A stretch of 6,720 bases of DNA from Acidobacteriota bacterium. Lineage in GTDB: Bacteria > Acidobacteriota > Terriglobia > Terriglobales > Acidobacteriaceae. Numbering within the stretch: position 1 is the stretch's first letter; each line of letters starts with the position of its first letter. The translations under genes were made by a program, and so were the position numbers. The notes under the pieces are model-generated. The model did no database searches. It saw only the letters and a list, made by a program, of their open reading frames with translations, and had not been told where the DNA came from. The stretch covers positions 1 through 6,720 of the forward strand of contig JAJZDO010000826.1 of the NCBI GenBank assembly GCA_021805955.1, given 5' to 3'. Shown piece after piece: positions 1-4,830 of this stretch.

Positions 1-90
1 ATCAATCGTCGCTAAAATCTGCCCCGACTGCTGCTCGCCCTGTCCTCGGAAAACGACCAATGCAACGACAACGACAAAAACAACCCCCAC
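1..90 (-). CDS. Possible N-terminal fragment of a membrane-anchored protein (weak)
   Basis: One minus-strand frame is open from the left edge through position 168. From a GTG at 88-90 it would begin MGVVFVVVVALVVFRGQ, a short Val-rich hydrophobic stretch followed by a polar Gln/Gly-rich segment. That would suit a membrane anchor at the start of a gene lying mostly outside the window. There is no convincing ribosome binding site before this GTG. The only ATG in frame (166-168) lies inside the repeat element. Other frames are also open here, and the valines come partly from a local CAACGA tandem repeat at 63-74 on the plus strand. No family is recognised, and the stretch may be non-coding. Confidence 0.2.
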   Translation of the reverse strand, partial: MGVVFVVVVALVVFRGQGEQQSGQILATID

Positions 91-162
91 AGTTTCGCAG
101 GAGTTGACAGGGTCACTCCATATCAGGGCGAATGTACAGAGAATGTATTCAAAACAAAGATG

Positions 163-289
163 AGTCATTCTGAGCGAGGCGAAGAATCCAGAGGGTGATC
201 GCAGAGTGTACGATGCGCATATCTTCCTGGGTTCTTCACTGCGCAGTGCGGAGCCTGCCCTGAGCGAAGTTCGAAGGGTCAAAATGACT
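163..289. repeat. MITE/REP-like intergenic element with inverted ends and internal palindromes
   Basis: The 127-bp stretch is bounded by perfect 7-bp inverted ends, AGTCATT (163-169) and AATGACT (283-289). Inside it, GAAGAATCCAG (181-191) and CTGGGTTCTTC (227-237) form an 11-bp stem with a single G-T wobble around a 35-nt loop. The loop contains the palindrome ATGCGCAT (213-220). A perfect 12-bp palindrome, CACTGCGCAGTG, follows at 237-248. CTGAGCGA occurs twice in direct orientation (170-177 and 260-267), each time followed within a few bases by CGAAG. It lies 45 bp downstream of the thioesterase stop. I recall similar CTGAGCGAAG..GAATC arms as dispersed intergenic repeats in Acidobacteriota, but genome copy number cannot be judged here. 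It could act as a bidirectional transcript end. Confidence 0.6.
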
Positions 290-334
290 TCCTCCCGCAA
301 AAACTCCACGAACTGTAAATCCGCTTTAGGAACT

Positions 335-736
335 TTATCCGCCGCTGAGCGCCCGAACATACTTGTCCGGCAGCGCGCGCTTGATCATCGCGCGATCGGT
401 AACGACGTGCGTGGTTTCGCCTTCTGCAAGCAATTGCCGATCGTGGACGCGCAGGATGCGATAACGAAATTTCAGGACCGCTCCGCGCATCGCGGCCACG
501 TGGGTTTCGATGATGAGTTCATCATCGTAGCGGGCGGGCGCTTTGTAGCGGCAGCTCACTTCGACCACAGGAATAAAGCAGTCGTCTTCGACTTCCATGG
601 TTTTGTAATCGAAGCCGAGCTGGCGCAACAATTCCACCCGGCCAATTTCAAACCAAACCAGAAAATTCGCGTAGTAGACCACGCCCATCTGGTCGGTCTC
701 CGCATACCGCACACGAATTGTAGTCTTATTGGTCAT
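335..736 (-). CDS. Hotdog-fold acyl-CoA thioesterase (YbgC/FadM, 4HBT family)
   Basis: The 133-residue product has the normal length for a single-domain 4-hydroxybenzoyl-CoA thioesterase-like hotdog protein. The family signature sits at the N-terminus: YAETDQMGVVYYANFLVWFE, residues 11-30, with Asp15 at the catalytic aspartate position and the conserved Tyr22, Asn24, Glu30 and Arg33 nearby. Members hydrolyse cytoplasmic acyl-CoA thioesters; which acyl chain is used here cannot be read from sequence. No signal peptide or membrane segment is present. The ATG at 734-736 places the signature at the usual distance from the start, although the ribosome binding site is weak (GGA, about 5 nt upstream). 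It follows the DUF4145 gene by 120 bp and so may have its own promoter. A link to acyl-CoA catabolism fits the neighbourhood but is inferred. Confidence 0.9.
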   Translation of the reverse strand: MTNKTTIRVRYAETDQMGVVYYANFLVWFEIGRVELLRQLGFDYKTMEVEDDCFIPVVEVSCRYKAPARYDDELIIETHVAAMRGAVLKFRYRILRVHDRQLLAEGETTHVVTDRAMIKRALPDKYVRALSGG

Positions 737-842
737 TCGTCCGTGTTGTAGAAGATTTGCTGATGTGCGAGACGGATTGTACCGACTCGGGCGGGTTTAT
801 GGGGCGCTCGTCACTATAGCGTCGCCAATGATTCAAAGGCTC

Positions 843-855
843 CAGTCAAAGACTG
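843..855 (-). repeat. Small hairpin just after the DUF4145 stop codon
   Basis: CAGTC-AAA-GACTG is a perfect 5-bp inverted repeat with a 3-nt loop. It starts one base past the TAG stop of the minus-strand gene ending at 857. In the direction of transcription it is not followed by a run of T, so it is not a canonical intrinsic terminator. It could still be a weak 3'-end structure. Confidence 0.3.
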
Positions 856-856
856 C

Positions 857-1660
857 CTAGCTAGTAGGCGAGGGCTTAGCTGCTTTTAGTTTTGGCTCAG
901 CGCTAATCTTTCTGCGCGCAAGGAAATCCTCTTTAGCTTTCCTTGCAGCGGCGGGAATTACGAAAAGTTCGCTCACTAGCTCCATGAAAATCCTCTGTAA
1001 ATCTGCTGCATCTTCCGGCGTGAAATCAAGAAGGTCGGGATCTTCGTCTGGATGAGCGGCTTGGTCCCCTGCTACCTTTAATACGTAGCCTATGGAAGCG
1101 AAGTTGCTGGAGATAGTCGCGCCGTTATAGATCTTCCCTTGTACATCTCGCAACTCGCCTGCTAGACCGCCCCTCGTGGTTCCTAGGATATCGCGGGTGA
1201 TCACTTGCACAGCTCTACGAAACATTGCCGCCGCCGCAATGTTCGCGTTTGCATCCATCGCACGAATGGCCTCTCGGTAGGCGATTCTCAACGACGCCGG
1301 TTCTTCTGGTAATTCAGTAATTTCTTCCAAACCCTCACTCGGCACTGAGGTTACTTTGAAGCGTTTCTTAGTGAGCCCCGGCCCTGACTTGAAATTGAGT
1401 TCATAAACGATCCACTGTTTAAACGCTTTGCACGCAGGGCATCGAAACAGATAGGTGACGGGAGCCTGGTTATCTTCATAGAATGAGCCATAGTTTTCGT
1501 CTTTGGTGCGACCAACGTAGCGCCGTATGACTTGAAAACCACGAGCCACCTTACACGTGCTGCATAGCAAATCCCAATGAGATTGATCGATTCTTTGATC
1601 TGTTACCTCTGGGTAATTAGCGAGTACATACGCCTTTAATTCCTCTTCGTTTTTAAACAT
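857..1660 (-). CDS. Zinc-ribbon plus DUF4145-domain protein, function unknown
   Basis: The 267-residue product is cytoplasmic, with no signal peptide or transmembrane segment. Two Cys pairs, C33-x2-C36 and C74-x2-C77, suggest one zinc ribbon spanning roughly residues 30-80. Residues about 119-240 resemble DUF4145: a helical region with an AxxxFRRAVQVI segment (near 145-154), a GDQAAHPDEDP motif, and a closing helix before a Lys/Arg-rich tail (KAKEDFLARRK). DUF4145 proteins have no established biochemical role; many occur singly, and some lie beside restriction or other defence genes. The ATG at 1658-1660 has GAGG 10 nt upstream. It starts 21 bp after the small ORF ending at 1682. Hand counts of five 60-base lines gave 43-60% GC, most near 50%, against 68% for one line in the carboxylase gene, so it may have been acquired. 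I am confident it is a gene and fairly confident of the domain. Confidence 0.8.
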   Translation of the reverse strand: MFKNEEELKAYVLANYPEVTDQRIDQSHWDLLCSTCKVARGFQVIRRYVGRTKDENYGSFYEDNQAPVTYLFRCPACKAFKQWIVYELNFKSGPGLTKKRFKVTSVPSEGLEEITELPEEPASLRIAYREAIRAMDANANIAAAAMFRRAVQVITRDILGTTRGGLAGELRDVQGKIYNGATISSNFASIGYVLKVAGDQAAHPDEDPDLLDFTPEDAADLQRIFMELVSELFVIPAAARKAKEDFLARRKISAEPKLKAAKPSPTS

Positions 1661-1681
1661 CGCCGTCTATCCTCATTGCGC

Positions 1682-1843
1682 TTAGCCCTGTTGATGATAA
1701 GCCACTTTTCCTGCGAACGCGGTTCGCGGGCCATCTCCCAACGCGTGCTGTGATGCTTTCGCATTCAGTGCGGCTGCAATCGTTGCCCACGGCGTGCCAG
1801 AGGCGTTCATCGCTTCATTCCTGATGAAATGCATTTCTTTCAC
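1682..1843 (-). CDS. Candidate 53-residue small protein, start overlapping the hydratase stop
   Basis: A minus-strand GTG at 1841-1843 overlaps the TGA stop of the hydratase gene in a GTGA arrangement, typical of translationally coupled genes. It opens 53 codons ending with TAA at 1682-1684. Alternative in-frame ATGs lie at 1832-1834 and 1808-1810. No strong Shine-Dalgarno sequence is visible; AGAGAAAAAAGC before the GTG is purine-rich. The product has a central Ala-rich stretch, TPWATIAAALNAKA, that could form an amphipathic helix and vaguely recalls the helix-turn-helix of recombinase tails. It has no Cys and no membrane segment. The next gene begins 21 bp downstream, so almost the whole hydratase-DUF4145 gap is coding in this reading. 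No family is recognised. It could be a genuine small protein, the remnant of a longer gene, or a chance open frame. Confidence 0.4.
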   Translation of the reverse strand: MKEMHFIRNEAMNASGTPWATIAAALNAKASQHALGDGPRTAFAGKVAYHQQG

Positions 1844-2664
1844 GCTTTTTTCTCTGTGGAATGGTGGTTGTCCTTATCGCGCTTACAGGAGGGCCAGTTG
1901 GGAGAGCGCCGTTCAAGAAACGAGGAGACGCCTTCGCGAAAATCCTCGGAACTGCGCACGGTGGCATGCATTTCGACAGCAGCCTGGAGTTGTCGATCGA
2001 GCCGGTCTTTGACCTGGGCGGAAAGCAATTGCTTGGTCGCCCGCATGGATACCGGGCTGTTCCGCAGCAGTTGGCGCGCCAGGTGACAGGCTCGCTCCAT
2101 CACGCTGATATCACGCACCACTTCATTCACCAACCCCATCCGCAGCGCCTCTTCCGCCGTGATCAGCCGCGCCGTCAGCAACAGGTCGCGCGCCTGTTTT
2201 TCTCCTACCTGCAGGGTGAGGAAAGCAGTGACGATGGCCGGCACAAACCCGATGCGGGCCTCGGTATATCCGAACTTGGCTTCAGGAACCGTCAGAGTGA
2301 AATCGCAGACAGTCGCCAGCCCCATGCCCCCTGCGATGGCATGTCCGTTGACGGCGGCAATGGTCGGCAGCGGCAAGTCATACAGGCTGCGCAGCAACCT
2401 CGCCATGCGACCCGCGTCCGCATTATGCTCGGAATGCGTTTTGCTCATCAGGGACTGGAGATGTTCCAGATCGAGCCCGGCGCAAAACGCGGGTCCGCGC
2501 CCGGTGAGGATGAGGACACCCGAACTGCGGTCCTGCAAATTGTCGAGAGTGGCGATGAGTTCCTCGATCATGTCCGGAGTGAGCGCATTGCGGCGCTCGG
2601 ACCGGTCGAAGGTGATCGTGACGATTTCTTCCTTCTCTGTGATGTATAGCGTTTGATAAGCCAT
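1840..2664 (-). CDS. liuC: Enoyl-CoA hydratase/isomerase family, probable methylglutaconyl-CoA hydratase
   Basis: The 274-residue crotonase-fold protein is close to the family's usual 255-270. The first oxyanion-hole segment is GPAFCAGLDL (57-66), and the second is NGHAIAGGMGLATVCD (106-121). At the two crotonase catalytic positions, the first Glu is replaced by Gly115 while the second is kept as Glu135 (YTEARIGFVPAIV, 133-145). The same Gly/Glu combination, followed by an IPAV-like segment, is what I recall for bacterial LiuC proteins, which hydrate 3-methylglutaconyl-CoA to HMG-CoA. Together with the nearby carboxylase and lyase this favours leucine degradation over fatty-acid oxidation, although other short-chain hydratase roles remain possible. 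The ATG at 2662-2664 has a strong ribosome binding site, GGGAGGG, 4 nt upstream. The C-terminus, about 10-15 residues beyond the usual end, is polar and Lys/His-rich. Confidence 0.88.
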   Translation of the reverse strand: MAYQTLYITEKEEIVTITFDRSERRNALTPDMIEELIATLDNLQDRSSGVLILTGRGPAFCAGLDLEHLQSLMSKTHSEHNADAGRMARLLRSLYDLPLPTIAAVNGHAIAGGMGLATVCDFTLTVPEAKFGYTEARIGFVPAIVTAFLTLQVGEKQARDLLLTARLITAEEALRMGLVNEVVRDISVMERACHLARQLLRNSPVSMRATKQLLSAQVKDRLDRQLQAAVEMHATVRSSEDFREGVSSFLERRSPNWPSCKRDKDNHHSTEKKA

Positions 2665-2891
2665 GCAGCCCTCCCAATAAAAACATCAGGTGGAACGAAT
2701 CATGGTAACCGGGAACGAGGCCTGCGTCATCTATTTTGCATTCTGCGGCGTGGAGGAACGCCGTGCGGCGGCAAAGCGTGTTTATTGCGCAGCCTCAATG
2801 CAGACAAAATGCCTGCTTTCATTAGTAAGATTTGTGGGCCATACGTTCACGCGTGCTTCGATAGACTTCGCGTGAACGTCGCGCGATACCG
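2665..2891 (-). promoter_or_regulatory. Intergenic gap between lyase and hydratase genes, likely holding a promoter
   Basis: These 227 bp separate two genes on the same strand in an otherwise tight cluster, so the hydratase probably has its own transcription start here. I could not place a convincing -35/-10 pair. Visible structures are the strong inverted repeat at 2843-2879 and a smaller hairpin at 2746-2763 (CGGCGT, 6-nt loop, ACGCCG). The hydratase ribosome binding site lies at 2669-2675. Confidence 0.4.
2843..2879 (-). terminator. Perfect 11-bp inverted repeat downstream of the lyase stop
   Basis: ACGTTCACGCG (2843-2853) and CGCGTGAACGT (2869-2879) are exact reverse complements separated by 15 nt. 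Transcribed on the minus strand, the hairpin begins 12 nt after the lyase TAG. That position suits a transcript end or an mRNA-stabilising stem. No T-run follows on that strand (ATGGCCCACAAATC), so it is not a textbook intrinsic terminator. A regulator binding to the two half-sites is the alternative, because the arms are long and GC-rich and lie upstream of the hydratase gene. Confidence 0.5.
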
Positions 2892-3764
2892 CTACTGGAT
2901 GGGCGGGCCAAACTCGGCGGAAATCTGGCGCGTGCGAGCGAGAATATCTTCCAGCGGGACCAGCGGTGGCAACTGGGCACCCGCGCCACGAAGTGCTGCG
3001 AGCGCCTGCTCCGTCGCAATGTTGCCGACCAGCGCGTCCTGTGCAAAGGGGCACCCACCCAGCCCTGCGAGCGCCATATCGAATCGGCGACAGCCTGCGT
3101 TGTAGGCGGCGAGGATTTTCGCCTCCACCGCGTCGGGGCGAGCGTGCAAGTGCACGCCAAATTCCACACGATCGTCGGTTGCGAGCACAGCGGATACGAG
3201 CGAGCCAATCTGCTCCGGGCCAGCGACGCCAACCGTGTCGGCGAGAGAAATTTGCTCGACGCCCATTTCCGTCAGAAGCCCGCAGGCATCTACGACTTCA
3301 TCCAGACTCCACGGATCGCCATACGGATTGCCGAAGGCCATCGAGATGTAGACGACCAGGTCGAGCCCAGCGCGATACGCCACCTCTGCAATGTCATCGA
3401 GCGCGTCAAGAGACTCTTCTGGCGTCTGATGTTGGTTCCGCTCAAGGAAACCGGGTGAGACAGAATACGGAAAGCCGAGGGTGCGGACGGACTCTGTCGC
3501 GACAGCGCGCTCGGCGCCCTTTTCGTTGACCACGATGCCGATGATTTCGATCTCCTCAGGAGCCTGCAGCAGACGCAGCACCTGCTCGGAGTCGGCCATC
3601 TGCGGCACGGCTTTGGGCGACACGAAGGAGACCGCATCGATGTGCCGGAACCCGGCTGCGATGAGTTCTCGCAGATAGGTGGCCTTCACTTCGGCGGGAA
3701 TGATCTTCGAAAATCCCTGCCATGCATCTCTCGTGCATTCAATAACTTTTACGGTATTGTTCAT
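2892..3764 (-). CDS. liuE: Hydroxymethylglutaryl-CoA lyase (HMGL-like TIM barrel)
   Basis: The 290-residue protein of the DRE-TIM metallolyase superfamily would cleave HMG-CoA to acetoacetate and acetyl-CoA, the last step of leucine degradation. Diagnostic positions are the Arg12-Asp13 pair near the N-terminus, SFVSPKAVPQMAD (46-58), Asp176 in SLADTVGV, the metal-binding pair His205/His207 in GVHLHARPD, Cys238 in GLGGCPFAQ and Asn248 in VGNIATE. Differences from the human enzyme are RDAWQ in place of RDGLQ, Asp43 where human Glu72 lies, and Arg/Pro after the HxH. I recall these as features of the Bacteroidota-type lyase. The start ATG at 3762-3764 has AGGA 11 nt upstream, embedded in the end of the GH18 gene whose stop is only 8 bp away, so the two are almost certainly co-transcribed. 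The size and barrel appear complete. Confidence 0.92.
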   Translation of the reverse strand: MNNTVKVIECTRDAWQGFSKIIPAEVKATYLRELIAAGFRHIDAVSFVSPKAVPQMADSEQVLRLLQAPEEIEIIGIVVNEKGAERAVATESVRTLGFPYSVSPGFLERNQHQTPEESLDALDDIAEVAYRAGLDLVVYISMAFGNPYGDPWSLDEVVDACGLLTEMGVEQISLADTVGVAGPEQIGSLVSAVLATDDRVEFGVHLHARPDAVEAKILAAYNAGCRRFDMALAGLGGCPFAQDALVGNIATEQALAALRGAGAQLPPLVPLEDILARTRQISAEFGPPIQ

Positions 3765-3772
3765 GTTTTACA

Positions 3773-4804
3773 TTATCCTGGAAACGCCGCTTCCAAACAT
3801 CGAGACCAGCCATTGATGTCCGGCGCAACCTGCCGATAATCCCAGAGTGCCACGCCGTTCAGCTTGCCTGCCTGCAGGTCTGCGCACGATTGATTGATGG
3901 CGGCAATCGTCTGCTGGCAAAATTCCAAAGGCTGCTTGGCCTGCGGTTCAAACGTGGGAGTCAAAAAATGCAGCGGCTGCGAAATTCCGAACTGGTCGGA
4001 CGTCGTCGACAATGGACCGGCCAGCTGGGTTCGATAATAGTCGGCGATAGTGCCCTCCACGACAACGCCGCCTTCATAGAATTGCACGTTCAGCCAGTCG
4101 ACATTGTTCCCCCGCGGCGTGCGTGTGCCTTCGAGCAGGCTGATTTTCCGCCCCTCGACGGACATGGCCTTGACATACATTTCCGCTGCCACGGGAGAAA
4201 TAGGCGCGTGGGTCACCAGGTGCGTGGGATGCACGCGCTTATATTCATTAGTCAGATCTACAATCGTTTTTCCATAATCTCGATGCACGCCTATCCAGTT
4301 TTCCAGTCCGCCTTGCTGCGGCTCCAAATCAATGTCGATTCCGTCCAGTCCGAGCGGCGCGATGATTTCTTCCGTCAACTGACGCACAAACGCAGGCACG
4401 CCAACGCTGCGGATCGCCCCAAAGGTTGGCGTATGCCCCCAGCCGCCAATGGAGATTTGAATCCGCTTCCGGACGGCGAAACCGGCGCGCAACTGCGCCA
4501 GCAGTGCTGGAACCCGCGGGGCCAAGGAAGCCACGGCGTTGTCGTTGTAGAGAAGGCTGAGCTTTCCGCCCCCCATGCTTGCCTCGAGAAATGACAGAAT
4601 CAGCACGTTGAATCCGCTGGAACCAAGCGTGTCCACCAGAGTGCGCTGCCTGGCGGGATTCGTTTCTGTCAGGTCCGCCATCACGTAAAGAATGCGCCTC
4701 GGCGAATTGGGCACAGAACCGGAGCCCCTCTGGGACATACTGCGGATTGAACTGCCTGCGAGCGCCGCGGCTAATGATGACGACAGAAATTCTCGGCGGT
4801 TCAT
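3773..4804 (-). CDS. Exported glycoside hydrolase family 18 (chitinase-like) protein
   Basis: The 343-residue protein opens with MNRREFLSSSLAAALAGS, a twin-arginine (Tat) type leader: RR at 3-4, FL at 6-7, a short hydrophobic core, and a possible ALA cleavage site at 14-16. The GH18 barrel runs from about residue 37 to the end. The strand-3 motif is ISIGGWG (117-123). The catalytic DGIDIDLE motif is intact (Asp154, Asp157, Asp159 and the acid Glu161). NVQFYE (239-244) sits where many GH18 enzymes have QxYN, and ALWDY (319-323) is the conserved C-terminal Trp strand. Family members hydrolyse beta-1,4-GlcNAc links in chitin or related glycans by substrate assistance; the substrate here is unknown. 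There is no separate binding domain. It lies 26 bp after the carboxylase gene and 8 bp before the lyase gene. GGAG sits 12 nt before the start. Confidence 0.9.
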   Translation of the reverse strand: MNRREFLSSSLAAALAGSSIRSMSQRGSGSVPNSPRRILYVMADLTETNPARQRTLVDTLGSSGFNVLILSFLEASMGGGKLSLLYNDNAVASLAPRVPALLAQLRAGFAVRKRIQISIGGWGHTPTFGAIRSVGVPAFVRQLTEEIIAPLGLDGIDIDLEPQQGGLENWIGVHRDYGKTIVDLTNEYKRVHPTHLVTHAPISPVAAEMYVKAMSVEGRKISLLEGTRTPRGNNVDWLNVQFYEGGVVVEGTIADYYRTQLAGPLSTTSDQFGISQPLHFLTPTFEPQAKQPLEFCQQTIAAINQSCADLQAGKLNGVALWDYRQVAPDINGWSRCLEAAFPG

Positions 4805-4830
4805 GGTGGGATGTATCTCCGTCCACGCAG

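Larger units (their letters stand above)
1..334. other. Left-hand intergenic region
   Basis: No convincing complete gene lies before the thioesterase stop. The region holds a CAACGA tandem duplication (63-74), a TTGACA hexamer on the plus strand (104-109) with no good -10 at 16-18 bp, and the repeat element at 163-289. Short open stretches in several frames run off the left edge. The best of these is listed separately as a weak partial gene. Confidence 0.5.

Noticed and set aside
104..136. Consensus TTGACA on the plus strand as a promoter
   Set aside because: No acceptable -10 hexamer occurs at 16-18 bp, and no plus-strand gene follows.
206..751. 181-codon plus-strand open frame covering the thioesterase
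   Set aside because: It begins inside the repeat element and runs antisense to the hotdog signature, so it is a shadow frame.
776..781. TACAAT (minus strand) as a -10 box for the thioesterase gene
   Set aside because: The hexamer is close to consensus and well placed, but no -35-like hexamer lies 16-18 bp upstream, so it is too weak to list.
1861..2649. 262-codon plus-strand open frame opposite the hydratase gene
   Set aside because: The opposite strand carries all crotonase motifs and a strong ribosome binding site. This frame has none of these and an Arg/Gln/His-biased composition.
2746..2763. CGGCGT/ACGCCG hairpin as a terminator
   Set aside because: The 6-bp stem has no T-run on either side and lies over 120 bp from the lyase stop. 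A GC-rich chance palindrome is likely.
2690..2875. Short plus-strand GTG-started frame in the lyase-hydratase gap
   Set aside because: It runs through both hairpins, has no clear ribosome binding site, and has Cys/Arg-rich content without a recognisable pattern. Nothing suggests coding.
3890..4594. 234-codon plus-strand open frame opposite the GH18 gene
   Set aside because: It is antisense to an intact GH18 catalytic domain, with no leader, motif or ribosome binding site.
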